Of a stretch of 64,000 nt of DNA, positions 21,911-32,350 are shown one piece after another. A program made the position numbers and the translations under genes. Numbering within the stretch: the stretch's first letter is position 1; every line of letters starts with the position of its first letter. The notes beneath the pieces were generated by a model that made no database searches, had not been told where the DNA came from, and saw only the letters and a program-made list of their open reading frames with translations. Location: positions 25,587,201-25,651,200 of the forward strand of contig OX621249.1 in assembly GCA_951640165.1 (NCBI GenBank), in the 5' to 3' direction. The stretch is from Pseudoips prasinana. Lineage: Eukaryota; Arthropoda; Insecta; Lepidoptera; Nolidae.

Positions 21911-21994
21911 TAAAGAAATACTTTTCATTATACATCAATTATGTTTTTTTCAAATGTTAACGCATTCATGGCCTACCCTTTATGTGTTATATTT

Positions 21995-22105
21995 ATTGGT
22001 TTAGTGCTAAACCAGAGGTCGTGGGTTCGATCCAGGACTAATCTCTGTGTTATGAACACGATTATTTGGTTTGTATCTGGGTGTAATTTATCTAAAATTG
22101 CAGGT
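21995..22105 (+). mobile_element. S3-related SINE head fragment
   Basis: B-box region GTCGTGGGTTCGATCCAGGA, then ATGAACACGATTATTTGG and TGGGTGTAATTTATC. The tail is missing or replaced. Confidence 0.55.
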
Positions 22106-22140
22106 CCACACAATTAAATATATATAAAAGTAATAAGGAC

Positions 22141-22198
22141 TTTGGCGGGGTCCTTTGTCCAGCAGTGGACGTCTTTCGGCTCATGAGATGATGATGAA
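22141..22198 (+). mobile_element. LINE L1 3' end
   Basis: TCCTTTGTCCAGCAGTGGAC, then GTCTTTCGGCTCATGAG and GATGATGA tail; about 58 bp of a 5'-truncated copy. Confidence 0.65.
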
Positions 22199-22293
22199 AG
22201 TAATAAATTTCCAAGTTAATTAATTGCGGATACTTTAGATCAAAATTATGATCTGTCAAGTTTTTCAACGCAGTTTTATGTTTAAAGACTGAC

Positions 22294-22533
22294 GGTCACC
22301 GTAGCCTAGTTGGTAGTGCTCCTGCCTACGAAGCTGGTGGTCCTGGGTTCCAATCCTGGTAAGTGCAAATATTTGTGTGATGAGCACGAATATTTGTTTA
22401 TGAGTCATGGATATTTTTTATGTATATAAGTATTTATCTATCTATATACGTATGTATATCGTCGTCTAGTACCCATAGTATAAGTTTTGGTTAGTTTAGG
22501 GCTAGGATGATCTGTGTGACTAGATATAATAAA
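22294..22533 (+). mobile_element. tRNA-derived SINE, family S2
   Basis: Full-length copy with GGTCACCGTAGCCTAGTTGG head; B box has one change (GGTTCCAATCCTGG). The tail ends in an A run (AAAAAAAAAATA) instead of an ATT run. Confidence 0.88.
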
Positions 22534-22844
22534 AAAAAAATATTTACTCTGGACCGGCCTTTTATAACTACGTAACAAAATCAACAATGTTATCTAATAA
22601 ATGATATCCAATATGCCACAGCGCTCACTCGCCTTTATTGATGCACCCATACAAATACACTTAATTCAACAGTTACATAACGCTTCGTGAATGAAACTGA
22701 CAATGCTAAGTAATGTACACTCTCAATAGACGCCTGCTTTGCCATATAAGAGACAGCTTTCCATTTTGACATTTTAAATATGCAACATTATTAGATTCAA
22801 CCCACGTGTAATAGTTTTGATAATAGACGGTACTTATAATTTGG

Positions 22845-22998
22845 ACTGCACGTGTTACGCAGCGGCTAAGACAGTCACCTCGCCGCTTCGTGTCGCGTGT
22901 TCGATTCCCGCGCCAGACAAATATTTTAGTGACCCATAAAGAGTTGTTCTGAGTCTGGACGTAATTTGTGTCCGTCTATTATATGTTTGTAAAGTTAT
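22845..22998 (+). mobile_element. tRNA-derived SINE, family S1, 3' truncated
   Basis: Head ACTGCACGTGTTACGCAGCG (A box damaged), B box GTGTTCGATTCCCGCG, body to ATATGTTTGTAAAG. The usual CCGCGACACAGGG tail is absent. Confidence 0.82.
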
Positions 22999-23300
22999 TT
23001 GTATGCCTCTATATCTGTCTGTTTGGGAGACGATATTATTTTGATAAATTACGTTTTAGAGATAGTGGCTCATATAAATATTGTTTACACCAGACATTTA
23101 ACTTTGGATGTATAAAGAAAAAAGTATAATGATATGTTTTTTTAATATGATAAGTTCATGAATGGAGTGGAACATTTTAAAGATTTAAAAGTGATATATC
23201 TATGTGTTCATTACAGTTTAAAATAAATTAAGTCAAGGCTGCCGAATTCATTATTTGAATGATGTTTGGAATAGAAGGACTACTATTTAATAGTCTATTT
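22999..23300. other. Unassigned AT-rich DNA
   Basis: Nothing recognised. Confidence 0.35.
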
Positions 23301-23610
23301 GGCTCGATGCCTACCCAAGTCAAATCTCTGCGTGATGAGCACGATTTTGTTTTAAGTGTATTGTATTTATAACTAGCTGTGCCCCGCAGTTTTACCAGCA
23401 TAAAACTTTATAAATTTTAGCTCATGTGTTAATCCACGGTGTCAGCTAACGCCATACCAAATTTTATTAAAATCGCTCGAGCCGTTTAGACGTGAAAAAG
23501 TAACAAACATACACACTCAAAAACTTTCGGGTTTATAATTTTAGTGTGATATGTATGTAGTACAACTCGTCCCAAATTAGGCAGAACCTGTATTATGGCA
23601 GCCAGACAAC
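23301..23610 (+). mobile_element. S3-related SINE interrupted by a Helitron
   Basis: Left piece holds GTCAAATCTCTGCGTGATGA and GCACGATTTTGTTTTAAGTG; right piece (from 23550) holds CTCGTCCCAAATTAGGCAGA and CTGTATTATGGCAGCCAGAC. The two parts are in family order around the Helitron at 23373. Confidence 0.5.
23373..23549 (-). mobile_element. Non-autonomous Helitron, family H2
   Basis: CTAGCTGTGCCCCGCAG at the left (minus-strand 3' end) and TTTTAGTGTGA at the right (minus-strand TC 5' end), bounded by A and T. Internal ATTTTATTAAAATCGCTCGA and GTTTAGACGTGAAAAAGTAA match the family. Confidence 0.82.
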
Positions 23611-24264
23611 TTGTAAACATAAATATATTTATGTATCTATGTATATATGTTCATAACTTGTCAAGTTGCTGTAGTACAGGCTCTGTCTACTTTAAAATTA
23701 ATTTAAATTTGCTTAAACTATTCTCCTATTGTAGTAACCAGTCCATACGAATAAATAAAAAAAAGAATCGATGATATCATTCTAATTACGTATACAGGTC
23801 TTTCTATCTTCCAATAGGCCTATAAAGGCATTGAAATATGGTCAAATCTTTCCATCTTTTTGTTTAAAGCCATAAAGCATTCGACCAGTACCTCATTAAC
23901 TTGATAGTCTTGTAGAATAATTTAAACTTCATTATGTAAATATAGATATATCACGAGATATATATCACGTGTAAAGGCGTGTGATTATTTAGATGTAATT
24001 CATCATCAGCCTAATTCCTTCCACACCTGGAAATAGGCGATTTAAAGTGTGCAGGCATTGTCTACTGAAAGTATCATTGAGCTGACAGCGATTAGATGGT
24101 GGGTGACACTCGTCGAATACCCCGTTTGGACTCTTTAGAGTGAGCTAATTCGATTTAACTAAGAAAAACTTCCTTATCGGTGCCGTAATCAAGCCGCAGC
24201 TTATGGGGTCCTTGAAGCTCTCCCGGGTCGGGTTATAAAGTCTTCTTATTTAAGCAACCCGAAA
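23611..24264. other. Unassigned DNA, possible old LINE tail
   Basis: Near 24000 CATCATCAGCCTAATTCCTT resembles the start of minus-strand LINE tails, and 24050-24240 is GC-richer, but I cannot align it with the families above. Confidence 0.35.
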
Positions 24265-24286
24265 TCAGGAAGTCAGTGGTGGTACT

Positions 24287-24408
24287 TTTTTAGGGTTCCG
24301 TAGCCAAATGGCAAAAAACGGAACCCTTATAGATTTTATATACTTTATACTTGCTGCTGCGGAATCCTCCATGGGCGAGTCGGACTCGCACTTGGCCGGT
24401 TTTTTTAT
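24287..24408 (-). mobile_element. Short M3 element with both ends
   Basis: TTTTTTAGGGTTCCGTAGCC at the left and GAGTCGGACTCGCACTTGGC then CGGTTTTTTT at the right, about 120 bp. It is an internally deleted M3, in the minus orientation. An N retroelement begins exactly in its terminal T run. Confidence 0.8.
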
Positions 24409-24720
24409 AAAGGGAGAATGACCACCAACTAATCCTAACCTGCCGTGGACGTCTCTTGGCGCGTCATGGGAGAACCCCGGGAACGCGGCTATGCTTTTCT
24501 GGTGCCCCCTTTTGCGCCATTGGCCAGATGGTCGAGACACGTACAATGAGAGGGTTCTAATTTCTCCTCCCCTGTTGCCGACTCGTGCCAGTCCAGCACA
24601 GCGATTGCGCCATAAACAGATCGATGTCTTCCCGGAGTTACTTACATGTGGCGGCAGTAGAGGACGTTTCTCGCACTGCAAAAGTTGTTGTTATGTTAAA
24701 ATCGGTTGTGTTAAACAGTC
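24409..24720 (-). mobile_element. Retroelement 3' fragment, family N
   Basis: T-rich then ATAAAGGGAGAATG at the left edge, followed by CCTGCCGTGGACGTCTCTTG and GGGAACGCGGCTATGCTTTT, also found at 27305-27496. On the minus strand one frame is open across it and includes GGEIRTLSLYVSRPSGQWRK. The left T run equals a minus-strand poly(A), so it looks like a 5'-truncated non-LTR copy. I do not recognise the parent element. Confidence 0.6.
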
Positions 24721-25625
24721 GTAATACGTTTGTTTTTGTTTATAAATTAACAAAGTGATTTAACTAAAAATTACAATTGTAAGCCTGCTGCATAATAAAT
24801 CACAGATACTTTAACGATAACTTACGAGTATATCACGGAAACATTTTGTAAAAACAAAACTATGCCGGAACTTAACAAAATACACAAATCATTACAATAA
24901 TGATTGTTAAGACCAAGTTAATGAAATCGTGAAGGGTTTCTGTTGGTACAGTCAGCATCATATAAATATACCGGCTTAGATTAGAATCGTGAAGTTTTCT
25001 TTGCTTTGTATGAAATATGTTACTTAAATAAGAACAATGTAATTTCTTAAAAAAGTATTATTGGATATTTAATACGCAAATAAATAAACCCATGGTATAA
25101 TTTACATATGTATTCTACAAACATTTGTAAATTAAACCATGGGAAAATTTGTCTCTACAGACAAATTTTTATGATTGATTTTGATGATTACATAACAGTT
25201 ATTTTCTTTCTTGATACAAACACACACACACATAACACATACACATAGTAATGTTTTAAATCTTATTTTCATTTGCAAACCATGGTTGAGAATACTACTT
25301 TAGACCTTTTTGGGTCATACCGGATATTAAATTTTGATACCTTTTATGGGTTCACTAGAAGCGGATAATGGTTAGCATTTGTGCGCCCAAGATCTTTCTT
25401 AAGCCAACAAAATACTTTATACAAATTAAATTAACTTTAAAGTTCCAAATGTTGGTAAAAAAAATGTTAAGAAAATATTAGCAAACAAAGTATAATGCCA
25501 ATAATTTTTTAACGTCAGAATATTAATTAACTCATGACCACAGACAAAATAACACACGACCACACACGATATCTGACTCAATCAGGGTCACCTACCACTG
25601 GAACAATAGGCCAGTCAATATAATA
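24721..25625. other. AT-rich DNA, little recognisable
   Basis: A (CA)n-like stretch lies at 25218-25235. 25560-25625 resembles a degraded S3-related head (CACCTACCACTGGAACAATA). No gene seen. Confidence 0.4.
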
Positions 25626-25626
25626 T

Positions 25627-25869
25627 GTACAAACGCCAGCAAATCCAGCCACTCCAATCTGTCAAATTTCTCTTACAGATTTTCAACTTTATTACAGTTA
25701 TGTATATTCATAAGTTTATTTAGGTTCTTTGTTATTAAGTTAAGTTAAATACTTGTATTATTACTCATTATAAATTAATTGTATATTACTTTATTACATA
25801 AGCATAAGGTTCACTTTCAATTGGGGATATTTGACAGATTGGGTTAGCTTGATGTACTGGCGTCTGTAC
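25627..25869. mobile_element. Foldback MITE M1 with an internal insertion
   Basis: Both M1 ends are present (ACGCCAGCAAATCC left, GATGTACTGGCGTCTGT right), but the loop region is split by a 91-bp segment (25697-25787) flanked by the direct repeat ACTTTATTACA (25686-25696, 25788-25798). The intact family member lacks this segment. Confidence 0.85.
25697..25787. mobile_element. 91-bp insertion with 11-bp target duplication
   Basis: AT-rich sequence without visible terminal repeats or ORF, bounded by ACTTTATTACA on both sides. The duplication length suits a retrotransposed fragment more than a cut-and-paste element. Confidence 0.65.
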
Positions 25870-26223
25870 GTTGTTGTTCGAAATGATTACATATATACGT
25901 TGTTGACTGTACACCAGTACCCATCTGTCTTGCATCGTGATTCATCTCGACCTCTGACAGATATGGCATTTAGTTTTTATTGGCGAACCATTGAACAAGC
26001 AATCCACTCAAATAACCCAACATTTCGCTTTATAATAATATTCCCTATGTGGTAATATTAATTTAGCTGCCGTTAACTTTATGATGAGTGTGGGAATTGT
26101 GCTTTTAGTATATTGCGATGACATGATTTGCGAAATCAATGATGACTAAGTTGCGATTAAGTTAAGTTTGAGTTGCGAACTTTTGTTTTTGAACTGCAAG
26201 TAAATAGCTTAGGTAAATAGGTT
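25870..26223. other. Unassigned DNA
   Basis: A 74-codon frame starting inside the M1 tip (25831) shows no motif. Nothing else recognised. Confidence 0.35.
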
Positions 26224-26663
26224 GACGTGGTTGGTTGGCTTGCCTTTCGCGCTGCAGGTCGTGGGTTCGATTCCCAACCAGGAAAGATATTTGTGTTCAT
26301 GTACATACATGCCAGTTTGTCCTGAGTCTGGGTGTAATATCTATATAAGTATGTATTAACAAAAGAAAGTAGTATATATATAGTATATCAGTTATCTGGT
26401 TTCCATAGTACAAGATCTGCTTAGCTTTATTTTATTTTATTTATTAAGGTTCACCAACAATTGTTTACATTAATTCTTACATCTAACACATTATCAATAA
26501 ACTTATAACAATGTAACAATTACTTGAAGGTAAACACCGCAAACGATTATATACAGAAATTTTACAATTTATACAAGAAACATATCACTTAGGTTGTTAT
26601 ATTATTATTTTATTTAGCTTTGGATCAGATAGCCGCGTGTGTATAATGTCCCAGGTTATTATA
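26224..26663 (+). mobile_element. tRNA-derived SINE S3, interrupted
   Basis: Head GGTTGGCTTGCCTTTCG, B box GTGGGTTCGATTCCCAACC, body TGAGTCTGGGTGTAATATC and CCATAGTACAAGATCTGC to 26428. It resumes at 26614 with TTAGCTTTGGATCAGATAG and CGCGTGTGTATAATGTCCC. The gap is a retroelement insertion. Confidence 0.85.
26429..26613 (-). mobile_element. LINE 3'-end insertion in S3, 8-bp duplication
   Basis: 185 bp flanked by TTAGCTTT on each side (26421-26428 and 26614-26621). Its left end is ATTTTATTTTATTTATTAAG, a minus-strand A-rich tail, followed by GGTTCACCAACAATTG. The orientation and short duplication fit a 5'-truncated LINE. Confidence 0.8.
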
Positions 26664-26824
26664 TCATAATAAACGACTATATTTAATAGATATACGTGTT
26701 AGATATCATTATTAGTTGAGTAATAGCTTTGGTATTCACAGACACATGTACATGTCAGAATTGCAATGTAGAAATTTAATTTAAGTAATATAAATAAATA
26801 GGTAGCTATCAATTGAAACATAAT

Positions 26825-27545
26825 TTATATCCACTTGTTCGTAGAGTACTTGTGACAGCCGACTAGGTAAATAAGACTTTATCGTGTTCGTAATATCTGG
26901 GTTAAGTTATTGCTTACTTACCCTTAACTTAACCTGCTATTTAATTAAATACTTTTATGGGATAGTAGACTACATAAATCAGACCTTATCCCGTTCGTAA
27001 TATCTAGATTGTGTAACATAGAGTGAGGTGAATGTGAGGTTAGGTCTTCACTTATTACAGACCCTTAACTTAACCCACTTGTTACTTGTGTATTTGTACG
27101 GGACAGCAGACTAGGTATACCAGACCTTATCTTGTTCGTAATATTTGAGGTTGAAATGTGAGGTTAAATTATGGCTTACTTACCCTTAACTTAACCCGCT
27201 TATTACTTGAGTACTTTTATGGGACAGCAGACTGGGTAAAGCAGTGCTTATTTTGTTCGTTATATGTGGGTTATGTAACACATAGAACGACCTAAATGAG
27301 GTCATTTTTTTTTTATAAAGCAGGGGGAATGATTTTATATGCCACCCGCAAAAATTATCTGCGGTGTCGCACCAACTAATCGTAACCTGCCGTGAACGTC
27401 TCTTGGCGCGTCATGAGAGAACCCCGGGAACGCGGCTATGCTTTTCCGGTGCCCCCTTTTGCGCAATTGGCCAGATGGTCGAGACACGTACAATGAGAGG
27501 TCACTTACTATGGACCCTTAACTTAACACACTTGTTACGAGAGAG
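26825..27545. repeat. Minisatellite of about 125-bp units, interrupted
   Basis: Four or more diverged units share GGGACAGCAGACTAGGTA, CTTATCTTGTTCGTAATAT, GTGAGGTTAAGTTATGG and TTACCCTTAACTTAACCC. Unit boundaries fall near 26955, 27085 and 27205. The last unit is split by an N retroelement at 27305-27496. Confidence 0.8.
27305..27496 (-). mobile_element. Retroelement fragment N inserted in the minisatellite
   Basis: Flanked by GAGGTCA (27298-27304 and 27497-27503). The left end is a T run then ATAAAGCAGGGGG, the right part is CCTGCCGTGAACGTCTCTTG and GGGAACGCGGCTATGC, as at 24409. The T run is the complement of a poly(A) tail, so the copy points to the minus strand and is 5' truncated. Confidence 0.8.
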
Positions 27546-27940
27546 CTTTAGTTTAATGGTGGTTTATTTATATTATATTTCTATGGAAACGTAGTGCGTT
27601 CTATATATTTTTTTATTATCCACTTAATTGTAAGATATTTATTTCGTTAATGTAATTGTTGCTTTGCCAAATACAAATCAAATATACGCAATTGTGTGTG
27701 CAAATAAAACTTAGAATTCAAGTATTCGAAAGCTTATAATTCTACGCATAACTACAAAACAAGTCATAATTTGATGCGAAATCCGTAACGAACGAATGTT
27801 TTCATTACAATTTTCTATATATAAATTTATCTAGTTGCCATGAAAGAAACTACAACCTTGAATTTAAATGAAAGATTTAACAAACAGGATTTTTAAAACT
27901 GGTCAGAAAACTTGTTATTGTTCAAGCTAGAAATATAAAA
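27546..27940. other. Unassigned AT-rich DNA
   Basis: No repeat or gene recognised. Confidence 0.35.
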
Positions 27941-28286
27941 AACCGGCCAAGTGCGAGTCGGACTCACGCACGAAGGGTTCTTACCATTATCTATAAAATC
28001 AGAGCAAAAAATTCACGTTTGTTGTATGGCTCCCATACAACAAACGTGAATTTTATAATTATTTATTTTATTTTGTTTTTTAGTATTTTTACCCTTAAAT
28101 ATTTATTTTATTTTGTTTTTTAGTATCTTTTTGTTATAGCGGCAACAGAGATACATCATCTGGGAAAATATCAACTGTCTAACTGTCACGGTTCATGAGA
28201 TACAGCCTGGTGACGGACGGACAGACAGACAGTGTAGTCTTAGTAATAGGGTCCCGTTTTACCCTTTGGGTAGGGAACCCTAAAAA
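27941..28286 (+). mobile_element. M3 element with an internal perfect hairpin
   Basis: Ends AAACCGGCCAAGTGCGAGTC and GGTAGGGAACCCTAAAA, close to full length. At 28010-28052 it holds a 20-bp perfect hairpin (TTCACGTTTGTTGTATGG, loop CTC) that other M3 copies here lack, and the TATTTATTTTATTTTG segment that follows is duplicated. Confidence 0.85.
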
Positions 28287-28756
28287 TAATGTAACTTATA
28301 CACGTGACATTTGCCCCCGGCGTATTCCGTATCATCTCCATAATCTAAATTTAAATAAAATTAACTATTCTTTTACTATTTGGAAGCCTAAATGCCAAGG
28401 TTAATTAATTCTGTAGCAACAATAATAATAACATTGCGTTATTAATCCAACAAATAATAAATGTTTTGGATACTATGGTGCTTGGACAACATCTTATGTG
28501 AAAATTTGATCGATTGGTTTTTTGTAGATTATTTTAAACCTCAATATTGAGATCTGTATATATTTATTTATTTCGTAAGTGTACACATACAGATTTGCTT
28601 ATTTGCCAATTGTTACAATGTTTGTTTGAATACTTATGTTAAGTTAATTACAAATTAGTTCCGATACCAACCATGTTGCAGAGATCTGTGCATTAAATAT
28701 GGCCCCTGTCTCTTAAACTAGGGAAATACCTATTAATTTCGGGTATAAGCATGATA
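28287..28756. other. Unassigned AT-rich DNA
   Basis: The 69-codon frame ending at 28404 starts inside M3 and is not a gene candidate. Nothing else recognised. Confidence 0.35.
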
Positions 28757-29235
28757 CGCTGTGTGGGGATGGCGAAGAATACCATCACCCCATCTCATCC
28801 CGTGGAGGTCGCATTTTTTTCTAAACTGGATAGTTTGCACGAGAGACACTTCCAAAGAGGTAAAATGAGTGTCCCCCCCTGTAACTTCTAAAATAAGAGA
28901 ATAATAAGACTAAAAAAAATATATGATGTACATTATCGTGGAAACTAACAACGAAAATAGGTTTGAACGAGATCTAGCAAGTATTTTTTTTAATACGTCA
29001 TAAACCGCAATTTGCTTTCATTTAATCAACTGAAATACTTTCTTCTACGGAACCCTTCATGTGCGAGTCCGACTCACACTTGGCCGGTTTTTTCTGTGAA
29101 CTATTACCATCAAACTGCGATCGCAAACCCGTCTGCCAAACGTGGCGATTATGGCATATACCCTCATGCTTTGGGGACTGCCTTGCCTAGCAGGGGACGT
29201 AATTTGGCTGATATGTGGATCAGCATGTTGGGACG
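28757..29235 (+). mobile_element. LINE L2 tail split by an M3-type insertion
   Basis: Left part (28757-28895): GTGTGGGGATGGCGAAGAAT and CATCTCATCCCGTGGAGG. Right part (29093-29235): TGTGAACTATTACCATCAAA, CTGCGATCGCAAACCCGTC, GGCATATACCCTCATGC. Between them lies AT-rich DNA ending in CTACGGAACCCTT and CACTTGGCCGGTTTTTTC, the terminus of an M3 element. Confidence 0.65.
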
Positions 29236-29355
29236 GATTTCTTGAACTTTTACTATCCCAGGGCCATCCCATGCCATCCCGTGGGTGTCGTAAAAGGCGA
29301 CTAAGGGATACACCAGGTGGTCAGGCAGCAGCGCTACCTGTGTACTATAATAATA
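29236..29355 (+). mobile_element. LINE-like fragment, family P
   Basis: CATCCCGTGGGTGTCGTAAA, AGGCGACTAAGGGATACACC and GGTGGTCAGGCAGCAGCGC, seen inverted at 33985-34080. It ends in a short AATAATAAT run. Parent element not identified. Confidence 0.5.
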
Positions 29356-29717
29356 ATGTCCTCCTAGCCGAATCCGGCCACGGCGGCCAGTCTCAATAGA
29401 GATTAGCCATCTGCGCGGGACATATTATAGTGCTCAAGTGAGTGCGCAAACACAGGAGCACTTTCTATCCATCACTCTCATAATCCGATGGGACGACTAG
29501 TGACACGACCGGTAAGAGGTCAGGCACAGGACCGACGGCTTTACGTGCTCTCCGAGGCACGGGGGTATAATACCGCCAACTCCCAGATTACGGGCTGATG
29601 CTGAGAATTTTTTCTTTTTACAGAAAAGTCCCAAAATCACTTTTGGCTCGACCCGGGATTTGAACCCAGGACCTCGTTATCTGCGGGTGAACACGCTACC
29701 GCTAGACCAACGAGGCA
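29356..29717 (-). mobile_element. Complete tRNA-headed SINE, family S6
   Basis: On the minus strand it begins CTGCCTCGTTGGTCTAGCGG (A box side), has the B box CCTGGGTTCAAATCCCGG, then a body with CCAAAAGTGATTTTGGGAC, GGCGGTATTATACCCCCG and GACTGGCCGCCGTGG. The head resembles tRNA genes of the Glu/Asp/Gly type by its GTTGGTCTAG arm. Overlapping frames are by-products. Confidence 0.88.
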
Positions 29718-29799
29718 GTCAACTATATTTCAGTCTGTGTACTAGAGTTACCACCTAACTGCGGTCACCAACTCTCATGGCAACGTTATAGAAACTTTT

Positions 29800-29850
29800 G
29801 GAAGAGGCTTCTGTCCAGCAGTGGACGATATCAGGCTGATGATCAAAACT
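29800..29850 (+). mobile_element. LINE L1 3' end fragment
   Basis: GGAAGAGGCTTCTGTCCAGC then AGTGGACGATATCAGGCTG and GATGATC; about 50 bp of the shared ORF2 end. Confidence 0.55.
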
Positions 29851-29904
29851 ATTAGTCTCGGCATTTCCAGCAGGTGTCACTACCGTGCATGATTTTATTA
29901 TCTA

Positions 29905-30202
29905 CTAGCTGTGCCCGCGACTTTGTTCGCGTGTTAATTAGTTTATTTTGATGTTGTTGTTTTTCTAAAAAAAAAGTAGCCTAAGTTACTCCTTATTACA
30001 TCAGCTACCTGCCAATAAAAGCCCCGTCAAAATCGGTCCAGCCATTTCAGAGATTAGCCGGAACAAACAGACAGACAGACAAAAATTGTAAAAAATGTTA
30101 TTTTGGAGTATGTACCGTATATATATTCATATACATGTAGTTAAAATCGGTTATTTCAATATTACAAACAGACACTTCAATTTTATTTATTTTTAGTATA
30201 GA
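29905..30202 (-). mobile_element. Non-autonomous Helitron, family H3
   Basis: Plus strand opens CTAGCTGTGCCCGCGACTTT after A and closes TTTTAGTATAGA before T. The minus-strand 3' end is thus a CGCG-rich stem plus CACAGCTAG. Internal GTCTGTCTGTCTGTTTGTTC and ATCGGTCCAGCCATTTCAG (plus) are family hallmarks. Other copies: 52803 (minus), 55516 (plus). Confidence 0.88.
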
Positions 30203-31250
30203 TGAATGTCAGTATTAATTTTATCGATCTTTAAATGTCCATATTTAATTAACGAGCACATATTTAAAAAATTGCTTGTCTTTGAGAAAATAAATGTCCA
30301 ATTTATAAAGCTACAAATTTTATAGGACCTATTATTTTATTATGTGATGAAATTATTTGTATAATTCATTGTATAGATTTAAAACTAGACTTAATGGTTT
30401 GTTTTTTTGCCGATTATAGAAAGAGTGTTATGTTTTAGCGTCTTAATTTACCAATTAATGAAAACTTTTAAATACTATGGGATAAATACAAAGTTGGTAG
30501 GCTTTTTGTAGTTTAATTATATTATTTAATAAAACAAATAGACAAACGAGCATCCGCTCCACATGATGATAAGAAATAACAATAGCCAGACAATTGACTT
30601 CTTATAAAAAAGTAAGAAAATACTTAAGTTGTCACCGAATTTTAAATAAATAACAGGAACACTATTTTTGCCTACTATACTTATTTACTTTATTGGGTAA
30701 ATATATACATACCTTAGACACATATGTATGTTCATGAACACAAATACTTGCCGAAGACTGAACCAGCAACCGTTGGATCAGCCAGAGCACTACTAATTCT
30801 ATAGCAAACTTTCCAACGATATTAGAGAATTGTTTATGAATAAGTTTAAAAGAATTAGTAAAGCCAATTTAAGTGGCAGGGCATATTACAAAATTTCTGA
30901 TAATTTAAGTGACAAAAGTGCTTGGGACTGCGTTGTTCTGAGTCAACATACATAAAACTTTGTAATTAATCTTCTATATTCTCATTAAATAAAAAGAGTT
31001 CCTACTGAGTTTTCTGGCAGTGTTTTTCAGTAGCTGCATCGTCATGCACTGCATGGTAGTGTAAAAAAAATTATGATTCAACGTAAATGTAATTATTTTG
31101 CGTAATTAATCAATTTTGATTTCATTACATTAAACTAAGTAACTTCAGTCGTCGATATGATGTGTTGTTGGCTAGTCTCTTAGAGTACTACTAAATACAA
31201 TCCCTAATGCCACTACGCATTAGGATCCTATTTATAATTTTCCAAACATA
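30203..31250. other. Mostly unique AT-rich DNA
   Basis: 30690-30800 may be a decayed minus-strand SINE (GTATGTTCATGAACACAAAT, then GACTGAACCAGCAACCGTTG). Otherwise nothing recognised. Confidence 0.4.
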
Positions 31251-31684
31251 CAGGGTGGCCGAGGACTTGACGTACAAACGCAAAATTTAGATACTTTATG
31301 ATGAGGAGTATCCGAATTATAAACCACAATCTCCCTTTTTTTTTGTTACTTTTAAAATTTATGAGTCCTGAGCTCAAACCTTAATTTTGAACTTTCAAAA
31401 AAATTCTTAGTCAGTTCTGCAATGATTAGATCAACCATACTTTTTCGGGTGTTAAGTTAAACTATGCTAATTAGTTATCAAAAAAACTGAACCAGAAATT
31501 TTCAGCAGAACTAAACAAAATCGAAAACAGATGTAAGGTGAAATTTACGAAAAAAAATGTTTTAAACAATTCTATCTCGAAAACTACGCAAAATCGTAGA
31601 GCATACATGGGGGTGATTCGGATACTCCTCATCATTTTAAGTATCTAAATTTTGCGTTTGAACGTCAATTCCTCGGCCACCCTG
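31251..31684. mobile_element. MITE with 70-bp TIRs at a TA target, family M2
   Basis: Flanked by TA on both sides. The ends CAGGGTGGCCGAGGACTTGA and the complement of CCTCGGCCACCCTG pair for about 70 bp, through GCAAAATTTAGATACTT and GATGAGGAGTATCCGAAT. The interior has no transposase. TA target and CAGGGTG end suit a Tc1/mariner-type non-autonomous element of 434 bp. Confidence 0.88.
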
Positions 31685-32129
31685 TAAAGCCATTACTGTC
31701 CACGCAAATAAATACAATTATTGCCTCCAAAAACCGCATCCGTTTGTCCATTTCGTAACTTAGTTTTACGTATTACCTTTTTAGCGAGTCTGTGAGAAAC
31801 CTGAGGCTTCTATTGTCCAAGGCTTTATGAAATGACACCCAGTGGATTGCTTAACGTACCCGCCATTGTTTTTTACGGCGATAAATAGACACGCCCTTGG
31901 GTATCCACTGAGTTTATAATTAAAAATCGAGCGATATTTTGATATTTACATCAATATTGTGAGAATTGTGGTTGAGGTTTCGGTTTTTAAATTTTCACAC
32001 AGTTAAATGTTTGTGTGAGCAATCCTGTGTGGCAAGCCTAAATTTTTTGCATTTACTAGAGATGGGAAAAGCGGTCTAATATTTAAGCTTTCCCTATTGC
32101 GCCGAAAATTTATTCATAATCCCTTAACT
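31685..32129. other. Unassigned DNA
   Basis: No recognised feature. Confidence 0.35.
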
Positions 32130-32350
32130 TTCAGCGTGTTGTGCTCACTGGTGCGTAAGTGACAAGGGGAGGTGAAGCACCTATGCACGCGGTACTATTG
32201 AAGGTGGCCGTCAAAGTGGTTTAATTTCGGGCGCCGCCGTGCTTCGGAGGGCACGTTAAGCTGTCGGTCACGGTTATTGTTGTTGTCAAACAACAGTCCA
32301 TAATCCAAGTCAGGTGTCAGAGGCCTACTGGGCAGCTTAAAGAACACTAT
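32130..32350 (+). mobile_element. 5S-derived SINE, diverged (family S5)
   Basis: GTGCTCACTGGTGCGTAAGT, GAGGTGAAGCACCTATGCAC, then GGTGGCCGTCAAAGTGG and GTGCTTCGGAGGGCACGTTA, followed by TCAGAGGCCTACTGGGCAG. The box C equivalent is damaged (GAAGGTGGCCGTC). Confidence 0.65.

Noticed and set aside
26825..27300. CRISPR-like array
   Set aside because: Units are diverged and contiguous without equal spacers; the sequence is eukaryotic. It is a minisatellite.
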